Shown piece by piece: positions 15,384 to 22,123 of a stretch of 22,123 nt of DNA; positions within the stretch are counted from its first letter, which is position 1; each line of letters starts with the position of its first letter. The notes below the pieces were generated by a model. That model searched no databases, was not told where the DNA came from, and worked only from the letters and a program-made list of their open reading frames with translations. This DNA is from Prorocentrum cordatum (Eukaryota; Sar; Dinophyceae; Prorocentrales; Prorocentraceae): the NCBI GenBank assembly GCA_963575745.1, contig CAUYUJ010015940.1:282501-304623 (forward strand), given 5' to 3'. The position numbers and the translations under genes are program-made.

Positions 15384-16595
15384 ATGGCAATCGCCGCTGC
15401 GGGCCTTTTTGGCAACTTTCAGTTTGGGGGATCTCAACCCGCACCCATTCTCGGCTCCACGTGCTTGTGCATGGGGCCCCCGGATCCCGATGTCCTTCCA
15501 GGCCCGAAGTCGCCGATGTGGGGATGTCCTTCGTGTGGACGCAATTCCCATGTCGCGAGTCGCATCAAGTGTTTGCGTGGCTAGACGGCGCCTCAGAGTG
15601 TCATCGACCAGGCGAAGAAGAGGGCCTTTGAGTCCACTCCTCGTCAGAATGGCGGCCAACGTGCTCCTGGTGGCGTCTGGGCTCGGGGACCTCCAGCGGA
15701 CACCTCTGCTGCACGCCACCTTGGCCAGCTCCAGAAGCAGATGGAGGCTTCTGCCAAGCAGCTCAACGGCTCATTACCAGGACTGCGACCCCCTGCTGCC
15801 GCACCAGTCGAAGCTGGCGCTGCTGACGGAGCGGACACCGACGATGTAGGGCGAGCGCTTCTTGCCAGAATCAAGTCCCTGGAGGGTACCCTGCAGGGAG
15901 TCAAGAATGAGAACACGTTCCCCAGTAGAATCAAAGAGTCCATGGAGAAGGAGCTCGCCGATGCGCGCAAGGAACTCAACCGCACGAAGCCGCCCTCGTC
16001 GAGGCACGCGGCCCTGGGGCACGAGTTGCAGCGGTCCACCGCCAGCTCGAGAAGCTCGAAGATGACATCAAGTCTCAGCAGGCTTTCCTCGCTGCGGCGA
16101 ACAAGGAGCGGGCGGAGATGCAGGAGAAGGCCAGGCCTGCGCGGGTGGAGATCGAGGCCACCAAGGTCGAGCTGCAGTCGACGATGCACAAGGTCGCCCC
16201 GCCCGCCGAGCCTGCGCGCGCCCTGGATCAGGACGCGGTCAAGGGCAAGCCTGACATGCAGGCGTTCATGGCCTCTCCGCAGTTCCAGGAGCACCAGCGA
16301 TTGCACGAGGCGCAGTGCAAGGCCCGGGCAGTCCAAGTACCTACCCCTTTCAGCTCGGGGCGGTCCTGAGGGCCCTGATGAGGTGCCCCCCCCCCCCCCC
16401 GAGGGCAGTGCCGGGCCGCCTATTCCTGGGGAAGACCAACCTGTCCCGATGCACGATGATGACTGGGACGATCCCACTGAGGAGGGCATTGATCAGTTGC
16501 TCCAAGCCGCCAAACAGGAGGAGGATGGCAAACGAGCGCTCTCAGAGCTTATCCAGCGTTTCGGGTTTCGCGCTAGGGAGCAAAAGCGTGAGTGA
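15384..16595 (+). pseudogene. LINE-2w ORF1 (RanBP2-like zinc finger plus coiled coil), broken
   Basis: ATG at 15384 leads after about 45 residues to 'WGCPSCGRNSHVASRIKC', which fits a RanBP2-type finger (W-x-C-x2-C-x2-N ... C). The expected fourth Cys is Gly (GGC), and the next codon is TAG (15582-15584). The same frame then reads on: 'TAPQSVIDQAKKRAFES', 'LGQLQKQMEASAKQL' and 'GRALLARIKSLEGTLQGVKN'. A frameshift near 15985 moves to 'VHRQLEKLEDDIKSQQAFLA' and 'RVEIEATKVELQSTMH', clearly coiled coil. Another near 16330 returns to the first frame, with an acidic 'DDDWDDPTEEG' and 'ALSELIQRFGFRAREQKRE' before TGA at 16593-16595. A 15-C run lies at 16386-16400. The role, by analogy, is binding element RNA. 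Confidence 0.75.
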
Positions 16596-16601
16596 CACGA
16601 T

Positions 16602-17480
16602 GTGTCGATGTTACCTCTCTCCTGCACAGGTGCTCCTGTTCCACCCCTGAAGGGGGCACCCTGCAGGTCTGATATTGATGGGAAGTATTGCATCGAGAGT
16701 TTCAATGGCTCGTGCTGGGCCACGCTCAAGCGCCGCCTGCAGGAGAGCACAGCCATTATCCTCTGCGCGCAGGAGGTGGGCACGAGCGCTGCCTGCGTGA
16801 GCAGGGTCACCGCAAAGGCATGAGTCTCGGGTGGCGCGCTCCATTCCAACCTAGTTACCTCAACCAGGAGACGGGTAAACTCTCGGCGGGGGTGGCGACC
16901 TGCGGGCGTCTCAGCATTGGCCTCAGTTGGCCTCCTGAAGGGGATGCTCCTGTGGCCCCACGTCGTATCGTCCAGGTCTTGGTGGATTTCCCTGGATGGC
17001 CTCCTCTATCCCTGTACCCGGCGTACCTTGAAGCGGCGGAGGGGCTGGGATCGGTCAACTTGGGTCTCGCGGCGGCTCTAGGCAGGCCCATCACAGACCC
17101 AACGCACGCGATCCTTCCTGGCGATTGGAACATGTCACCGAAGGTCCTGGAGAGCTCGGGCTCCACGTGCCGCCTAGCAATGCTGACCATGGCATCCACG
17201 ATGCCAACATACCGCTCGCCGACGTCGAGCTCCACGATTGCTTTATTTGTCATTGGCCCTGGAGTCGCTCGCCTGGTCCCAAGGGGTTACTGTTGATCTT
17301 TCCTGGGCGAAGAAACCACGCCGACCCGTGGCCGTGGAGATCCGACCTGACGCGTTACATGTCGAGCAGCTGGTGTACAGCTGCTTTCAAACATTCCCTC
17401 TGGAGCTACCAGTCGGGCCCCGACCAGAAGAGGGATGTTGCGAAAGAGCGCGTTCGCTTGCCGCCGCCTCTGTTGCCCAT
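16602..17480 (+). pseudogene. LINE-2w AP-type endonuclease, frameshifted
   Basis: The first frame gives 'FNGSCWATLKRRLQESTAII' and 'LCAQEVG', the N-terminal motif and the catalytic QE. A shift near 16820 leads to 'LGWRAPFQPSYLN', 'LSAGVATCGRLSIGLSWPP' and 'ILPGDWNMSPKVLESSG', the GDWN motif. A further shift near 17160 leads to 'ELGLHVPPSNADHGIHDANI', and another near 17245 to 'LESLAWSQGVTVDLSWAKKP' and 'RRPVAVEI', which occupies the place of the C-terminal S-D/S-H-(R)-P motif of this lineage. Key residues can still be read, but at least three shifts make it non-functional as written. TGA at 16593-16595 separates it from ORF1. Confidence 0.75.
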
Positions 17481-17499
17481 GCTCAGTTCAGCTCTGCGA

Positions 17500-18115
17500 C
17501 GGAAGCTTGGATCTGCCTGAATGTTGCATGGACCACCTTTACAGACTGCACCGAGCTGGAGCTTGTTCGAGACCTCGGGGTCGAATCCAAGTCGCTCGGG
17601 GATGGGGGGTATAATGCTCGATCGTCGCGGGCCCCTGTACGATCGACCTAAGCTCGGGAAAGATCGACTCCAAGCCTATTCGGGATGGAAGTGGCTGCAT
17701 CACGCGTTCGCAGAATTCGCGCAGGCCACATCGAGCCTAGATGTAACCAACAGTTACAGCGTTGCAGGTTTCGCCGCAGCACCCCTGCCCCTGGGAGGGC
17801 CCCAATGTTCGTTTAGACGCTTCTCTCGGTGAGATGCGCCCCCTGGCGGCGGAGCGGCGCCGAGACCTTCACCGGTCGCGGGGGTGGAGCGCGATAGCAG
17901 AGTTCTTCTTGGATGCTATTGCGGGGCGCCTCGCAGATGCCGGCGCCACCGCGGATAAGATCCAAAAGCAATCTTGGGATGATTGGCGGCAGCTGGCCCT
18001 GGGGGGCTCGGCGAGGCTCGCGCACCGCTTCGCGAAAATGCAAACAAAATGGATGCCAACTGTTGCCAAACCGGCTCCTGGTGATTTTTTCCGGCCGACC
18101 CTGTGCGCCTCCTGA
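17500..18115 (+). pseudogene. LINE-2w linker between endonuclease and reverse transcriptase
   Basis: Low-conservation connecting region spread over two frames. The best-preserved part, at about 17930-18090, reads 'ADKIQKQSWDDWRQLALGGS' then 'ARLAHRFAKMQTKWMP'. This W-x2-W ... GG-x2-x-HR-x-x-K ... W-x-P arrangement is what I expect just before the RT of such LINEs. A frameshift near 18085 separates it from the RT frame. Confidence 0.55.
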
Positions 18116-19570
18116 AGACGAGGTGCAAGCTGTTCCCGCCCCAGCTCCCGTGGATGCCCTTCCCGCTCCTTCAGAAGCCCAAGGGGGGCTCGAACCCTAT
18201 CCTGCCCCTGGCGGCCCCCGTTCGGATCCGGGAGCGTCTGAGGCGCCCTGAAGCTGATGATGCCCTGGAAAGATCGGCGCGACCGCGCCGGTCGTCTGGG
18301 CCGGGCCAGCCCCCGGAGGCCACTGTTTGGAAGCAATGTTTGTTGGCTGAGGAAGCAGCTAGTAGCGGCGAGATCACTGCAGGCATTCTATGGGACGGTC
18401 AGAGATACCACGAGTCTTTTCGCCCGGACTGGCTCCGCGCTCGAAATGGGCACTGGGGGGCCCCGCGGGTGCTCACCAAGACCACGCATAATCTCTGGAG
18501 GGGGCCCAGGATACTCCGTCTCGGGGCCCATCCTAGTTCACTTCCCCTCTTTGCGATGTCTGGGCTCCCTGCAGGGGACATATGCAGCGATGTGTTCGTG
18601 AAGGTGCATGCGATGTTTGAGTTTGATCAGTTCTGCAGCCGAAGCCCTTCGGTGCCCCTGGGGCCCTACATTGACGACGACGCGGTCACGATGTCAGGAT
18701 GGGAGGAGGTGGCACTACCTGCCCCACGTGCTGCGGCCGCCGACCTCAAGCGCATTTTCGACGAGCGCCTCGATGTCAATCTGGCCGACGACAAGGCCGC
18801 CACCCTTGCGACCTCGCAGAGAGCTGCCAGCCGCCTCTTCAAGGAGCTGGCCGCCCTCTGCCCCCCCGTTGAGCGCAACTCTGTTGCGTCTGTGGGCAGT
18901 GACCTAGCAACAGGGCAACACCGCGCTTGCAAGTGGGGGTTGGGGAAACGCATGGATCGCACGCGCAATGCGGTGACTCGAAATGGTTTCCTCCGAGCTC
19001 TGCGCAAGCTGCCCAGGAGCCGCACGAAGTTGAATAAAATGCATGCATCTGGACTTCGGCCTGCTGCAGGCCACGGGTCTATAAGACTGGGGATGTCTGA
19101 CCGTGAACTTACGGAGCTTCGCGGGGCGCTGCTCGCGGGCTACGCGCCAGCCCATCGAGGCGCTTCGCTCGCGGCGAAAACATGTCTACATGGAGACCCA
19201 GTCGAGCTCCAGGCTACGGCACTAGCTAGACAGAGGGCCCGTTCTGCGTGGCGAAGTTCGACGACCCCGAATGCCAGTCCACTGAGTTTCCGCGAGCACA
19301 GAGCGTGGAGACCCCTGGAGCCCCTCAATGTGGACTGCGAACTGGAGCCCCACAAGTGGAACACCTCCAAAGGGCCTGGTCGTCGGATGCTCCTGAGCCT
19401 CAATCGGATAGGATGGAAGGCCCTCAGCGCCCACCAATGGTTCGATGACCTCGGGAGGGTCATCGATTTAATGCACACCTCGCCTGCCATGGTCTCAAGC
19501 CTCTTGCAGTCAGGAGTGCAAAGATCCCACGAGAGACGGCTCGCGATTACGATCCCCTCCTTCGACGGCG
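18103..19570 (+). CDS. LINE-2w reverse transcriptase, long intact frame
   Basis: The open frame continues to 19839, but matching sequence ends near 19560. Motifs are 'PLLQKPKGGSNPILPL' (about 21-36), 'RIRERLRRPEADDALE' (41-56), 'VWKQCLLAEEA' (75-85), motif A 'AGILWDGQRYHESFRPDWL' with Asp98, 'GAPRVLTKTTHNLWRGPRIL' (119-138), motif B 'GLPAGDICSDV' (154-164), motif C 'GPYIDDDAVT' with Asp191-Asp192, then the thumb and connector 'RKLPRSRTKLNKMHASGLRP', 'GMSDRELTELRGALLAGYAP' and 'LLSLNRIGWKALSAHQWF'. The catalytic Asp residues are present. In motif B the usual G-C-S after 'AG' is replaced by D-I-C-S, a small change close to the active site. The first codon is GTG after a frameshift, so it is not a true start; this is a fragment of a polyprotein. 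Confidence 0.88.
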
Positions 19571-19919
19571 ATCGTGCTTCGACCGACCCTCTGCGCGCCC
19601 CCCTCCGCTCGAAGCGAACCCCTTCCGCGAGCGAAGTGCTGGATCAGCACCTGTTCTGCTCAGGGCTGCTGGACTGCAGGCCGTCTTGCAGCCTCTGGGC
19701 ACGTTCCTGGCGGCAAGTGGCCGCTGCGCGGGCAACCCGATTCTGTTTTTCATCGCCAGCGGGTCTGCGCGGACCCCGCAGTGGCTCGTTTGCGCAGCGA
19801 GATGGTTTCTCAGGGCATCATCGAGCGGGCGCGAGCTAGTCAACCAGAGGAGAAAGCCATCTGGTCGCAGCAAGTCATGGCGCAGCCGTCACCAGCACCC
19901 CACACACACACACACGCAG

Positions 19920-19989
<70 letters not shown>

Positions 19990-20267
19990 CCACCACCACC
20001 CACGGCGGGGCGACGGACCCTCTCCTTCAAGACGGCGATGGTGCTCCACTGTCCTTGCAGGACTTTGTGGAACGTAGTGCCCACTGCGATGTAGCGGTTA
20101 ATCGCTTAGCACGGCAGCGCAGAATGACAGAGCTTAGGAGAGCAAGTTTTGCAGCGGTGCTTTTCGGGCCAGGGCCTGAGCAGAAAGTTCGCGCCAGGTT
20201 GATGGCCCAGATCTGGCCACATATGCACCAGACGCCTCAAGCGGCGGAAAATATCGGGCTGGCCACT
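19571..20267 (+). pseudogene. LINE-2w C-terminal remnants: zinc-knuckle region and RNase H-like fragment
   Basis: After a shift near 19570-19690 the frame reads 'GQPDSVFHRQRVCADPAVAR' and 'LRSEMVSQGIIERARAS'. The D-S/T-V-F-H-R ... C-x-x-P pattern is usual for the knuckle region of these LINEs, although its first Cys pair is not visible. A CA microsatellite at 19900-19988 follows. Beyond it another frame gives 'LQDFVERSAHCDVAVNRLAR', 'FAAVLFGPGPEQKVRARL' and 'WPHMHQTPQAAENIGLA'. The QT-x-x-AAE signature resembles the part of an RNase H-like domain that holds the catalytic Glu. It ends abruptly at 20267 where unrelated sequence begins. Confidence 0.6.
19900..19988 (+). repeat. CA/TG microsatellite (about 89 bp) inside LINE-2w
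   Basis: CACA runs with two CG interruptions near 19915-19930, then an uninterrupted CA run to 19988. It lies between two LINE-2w coding segments, and is read through as His-Thr repeats in two frames. It post-dates or accompanies decay of the element. Confidence 0.92.
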
Positions 20268-20366
20268 GTTAGCCCGCCCCCCTCCCATTCTTTTCACGTT
20301 GCACAAGCCACAGTGCCAAGAGCGAGGCGCAGCGGCACCTCGCCGCGCGGACTGCCGCCAGCGCCC
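20268..20366 (-). repeat. 99-bp direct repeat R1 at the element/LINE junction
   Basis: Starts 'GTTAGCCCGCCCCCCTCCCA' on the plus strand and matches R2 (20531-20629) at 92 of 99 positions without gaps. Its left edge coincides with the last recognisable LINE-2w codon. It contains an imperfect GC-rich dyad (GGCGCAGCGGCACCTCGCC). Confidence 0.9.
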
Positions 20367-20530
20367 CAGCGGGGGCAGGCAGAAAAAGGGATGGGAGGGT
20401 GGGACAAGCGGCCCCCCCTAATCCGAAACTGCTGCAGCTGCACAGGGAAGGGGGGAAGAGGCAGAGGGCTGGAAGACAGCACACGCATGGGGCAAGCAGC
20501 GCTAACTTTGCTTCACCTTCGCGAATCAGC

Positions 20531-20629
20531 GTTAGCCCGCCCCCCTCCCATTCTTTTAACATTGCGCAAGCCAGTGTGCCAAGAGCGAGGCGCAGCGGCA
20601 CCTCGCCGCGCGGACTGCCACCGGCGCCC
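20531..20629 (-). repeat. 99-bp direct repeat R2 downstream of the recombinase
   Basis: Same orientation as R1, 263 bp away, with seven differences clustered in the 'TTTT.AC.TTGC.CAAGCCA' part and at the right edge. It lies about 50 bp beyond the recombinase stop codon. The 164 bp between R2 and R1 have no coding features. Confidence 0.9.
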
Positions 20630-20679
20630 AATGCCAATGCGAAAGAAAATGGCGGTGGCAAGGACACGCAAAGCACAAT

Positions 20680-22122
20680 CTAATTCTCCGGGCCACTGTC
20701 GTCTATGATGCCCTGCGCGAGCAGGCCAGCTGCCACCTCGTCGCCCGACGCGCAAGGCCGGGCGGAGGCAAGGGAACGCCACCCACCACGGGACAGCATG
20801 GCCTCAACGCCAGACGCTGCAAACACGTCCCTGGCAGCGCCTCGCCGGATGTCATGGCCGTACCACTCTTCTGGCCGCGGCACCCCTACGGCGGCCAGGT
20901 GTTCGCGAAACTCTCGAGTCCACGACGCCGGCGTGAAACCGCCTAGCGGCGGATTAGCGCTCGCCCGGGCCTGCTCGTCCAGCAATGGCAGCCACGTGCG
21001 CAGACAGAGCGCCTCATCCGCGTTGCAGAGGCAAAAGGCAAACGCGGTGCAAAAGTCCTGGCGCTGCTTGCGCCGAATGGGACCGTAAAGGAAACGATTG
21101 CCTGCAACTTGTAGCAGACCCCGCCGATACTGGCGAAAGAGCTCCGAAGGCATGCGCAACAGGAAGTTGTACGTAACTACAGCTATGAGGCACCACCACG
21201 CCCGGCCTCGCGAAAAGGCGTGCCGCAACAAAGTCTCCAGCAACGCTTTGTCGACGCGGTGCCTGGGCAGGCGGGGCGTCCTGCCCTTCACGGTGCCCAG
21301 TCGGGCCCCGCGCACGATGGCGTCGTGGTCGCCCTGCCAGGGCACGCCTGCCACCTGGTGCGCCATGGCCCACGCGCTCAGCCACCCGCGCTGCGTGGCG
21401 GCACATGCGCACGCAGCAGCGACCCTACGTACGCGTTGCACACTACACCCCAGCGGGGGCTCACCTAAGAGCTCAGACGCCCACGCAATCATGCGCAAAT
21501 GCGATGCGTACGTCGAGAGCGTCGACGGCACTGCCTTGCTCAGGAACCGGTTTTCCACCACCGTGTCCGCTACGCGAAGCAGATCGGCACCCTGAGCGCG
21601 GGCCTCGACCATGGCCTGCAACACCTCGCGCGGAGGCGCGCAGTCTGGGCGCCTTGCAGAACACCCTCTATCCCTGCTCAGCGCTGTCATCATGTCGGCA
21701 TTTTCCCTGCCCACAGCCCGGCAGAAACTGTCCAGCACGCCCCAGTACGTGGACCAGGCCTCGGCGGAGCCACGCGCGCACGCGGCGCCGCCATGGCTAG
21801 CTTGCACCCCGCGGGGCGGAGCGCTGGCAGTGTGCGGACAGCTGTGCGCGCTGACACTGCCACCTGGCGAAGCGGCGCCGGTGTGCCCAGCGGGGCCGCC
21901 CCCGGCGCCGCCAGCGACCCAGCGGGGCCCTGGGGCGACCGGCACAGAAGCCAGCGGGGCTGATGCGCACCGCGGTGCGCCCTGAGAGGCCAGCGCGGAG
22001 GCGGCCTGGGGCGCCACGCGGGCGGCCGGCTTCAGCCGGGAGCGCCGGACCCCCGGCGGGGAGCGCAGCGGCGCGCACCGATGAAGGCGCGGACCCATGA
22101 GCCGCACCGAGCGGGCGGGCGA
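20680..22122 (-). CDS. Tyrosine recombinase, 5' end open to window edge; nucleophile position is Cys
   Basis: Would cut and rejoin DNA through a 3'-phosphotyrosine intermediate. The frame is open from the window edge; the first ATG is at 22098, and numbering here counts from the GTG at 22107. Residues 1-110 are Ala/Gly/Pro-rich. Residues 115-275 are helical and resemble a core-binding (SAM-like) domain ('STLSTYASHLRMIAWASELL'). Residues 285-470 are the catalytic domain: 'YNFLLRMPSELFRQ' holds the first catalytic Arg (318), 'GPIRRKQRQDFC' fits the beta-hairpin Lys, 'WYGHDIRRGAARDVF' gives H418-x-x-R421, and 'GGWRSLASARPCASGDEV' gives W443. The nucleophilic Tyr normally lies nine residues after this W/H; that place is Cys452 (TGC, 20754-20752), one base from TAC. 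The frame is otherwise free of stops, ending TAG at 20680. Cellular role unknown. Confidence 0.85.
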   Translation of the reverse strand, partial: SPARSVRLMGPRLHRCAPLRSPPGVRRSRLKPAARVAPQAASALASQGAPRCASAPLASVPVAPGPRWVAGGAGGGPAGHTGAASPGGSVSAHSCPHTASAPPRGVQASHGGAACARGSAEAWSTYWGVLDSFCRAVGRENADMMTALSRDRGCSARRPDCAPPREVLQAMVEARAQGADLLRVADTVVENRFLSKAVPSTLSTYASHLRMIAWASELLGEPPLGCSVQRVRRVAAACACAATQRGWLSAWAMAHQVAGVPWQGDHDAIVRGARLGTVKGRTPRLPRHRVDKALLETLLRHAFSRGRAWWCLIAVVTYNFLLRMPSELFRQYRRGLLQVAGNRFLYGPIRRKQRQDFCTAFAFCLCNADEALCLRTWLPLLDEQARASANPPLGGFTPASWTREFREHLAAVGVPRPEEWYGHDIRRGAARDVFAASGVEAMLSRGGWRSLASARPCASGDEVAAGLLAQGIIDDSGPEN

Positions 22123-22123
22123 C

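Larger units (their letters stand above)
15336..20267 (+). mobile_element. LINE-2w: decayed non-LTR retrotransposon of a second lineage
   Basis: The order on the plus strand is zinc finger and coiled-coil ORF1 (15384-16595), AP endonuclease (about 16602-17480), linker (about 17520-18100), reverse transcriptase (about 18100-19560), zinc-knuckle remnant (about 19700-19850), CA microsatellite, and an RNase H-like fragment to 20267. Unlike LINE-1w it has the 'KPKGG..PI' and 'RRP' finger motifs, 'GLPAG' in motif B, YIDD in motif C and an RNase H-like tail, so it is a different lineage. At least two stops and about seven frameshifts show it is a relic. The right end is cut at 20268 by the recombinase element. 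The left end is taken as the edge of the CTC tract and is uncertain. Confidence 0.85.
20268..22123 (-). mobile_element. Tyrosine-recombinase element (3' part), inserted in LINE-2w
   Basis: On the minus strand, a recombinase gene (ending at 20680) is followed by about 50 bp, a 99-bp repeat, 164 bp, a second 99-bp repeat, and then an abrupt join to LINE-2w coding sequence at 20268/20267. The other end is outside the window. An element with a tyrosine recombinase as its only visible gene fits a Crypton-like transposon; a DIRS/Ngaro-type retroelement, whose RT would lie upstream on the minus strand beyond 22123, is not excluded. A host-type recombinase gene simply next to the LINE is the third option. 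Confidence 0.55.

Noticed and set aside
15336-15400. Spliced-leader relic in front of LINE-2w ORF1
   Set aside because: I looked for CCGTAGCC, CCATTTTGG and GGCTCAAG upstream of ATG 15384 and found no convincing match.
15644-16489. Minus-strand frame of about 281 codons opposite LINE-2w ORF1
   Set aside because: Shadow of the coiled-coil ORF1; composition is Leu/Arg/Ser-rich and no domain is recognisable.
19686-20708. Plus-strand frame of 340 codons with a long His-Thr repeat
   Set aside because: It joins an out-of-frame part of LINE-2w, the CA repeat, the RNase H-like fragment and the 99-bp repeats of another element. Only the RNase H-like piece is meaningful.
20680-22122. Bacterial or phage integrase from contamination
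   Set aside because: The gene adjoins a dinoflagellate-type LINE with the same GC-rich style, has a long low-complexity N-terminus and no bacterial gene context or ribosome-binding arrangement, so an eukaryotic element is the simpler reading.
1-22123. tRNA, rRNA or other standard RNA genes
   Set aside because: No cloverleaf with conserved A/B box sequences and no rRNA-like segments were noticed on either strand by eye; weak candidates could be missed without a covariance search.

Overview
The window looks like nuclear DNA of a dinoflagellate. The decisive clue is on the minus strand at 9063-9027. There a 22-base dinoflagellate spliced-leader sequence with one mismatch, and then a second, 15-base truncated spliced leader, sit directly in front of the ATG of a LINE ORF1. 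High GC, long trinucleotide tracts, many decayed minisatellites and LINE proteins of the kind known from dinoflagellates agree with this. A GC-rich genus such as Prorocentrum is a guess only. No host gene could be identified with confidence.

Layout. 1-655: no recognisable content. 656-2848: a roughly 1 kb module present twice in tandem. Each copy has a leader, an array of ~83-bp hairpin-containing repeats, an array of 73-bp repeats and a CTC tract; an AT/CA dinucleotide expansion lies between the copies. 2849-3720: a trinucleotide desert. 3720-9063 (minus): LINE-1w, an almost full-length non-LTR retrotransposon with ORF1, AP endonuclease, reverse transcriptase and a C-terminal zinc-knuckle region, broken by a few frameshifts and two stops. 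9064-15335: gene-poor DNA with G, GA, CAG and C tracts and four minisatellite families (12-bp, 42-bp, ~85-bp and a 'GGCCCCAAGAG' type). 15336-20267 (plus): LINE-2w, a second LINE of a different lineage (zinc finger and coiled-coil ORF1, endonuclease, reverse transcriptase, RNase H-like tail), more decayed and split by a CA microsatellite. 20268-22123 (minus): the 3' part of an element carrying a tyrosine recombinase, next to two 99-bp direct repeats. It appears to have inserted into LINE-2w and runs off the window.

The protein-coding content is therefore mobile-element machinery. LINE-1w keeps its reverse-transcriptase catalytic residues but seems to have lost the endonuclease catalytic Glu. 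The recombinase keeps R, HxxR and W, but has Cys at the position of the nucleophilic Tyr. The most informative features are the tandem spliced-leader relics (evidence that a trans-spliced mRNA was reverse-transcribed and reinserted), the CTC tracts bordering both LINEs, and the duplicated hairpin-repeat module.
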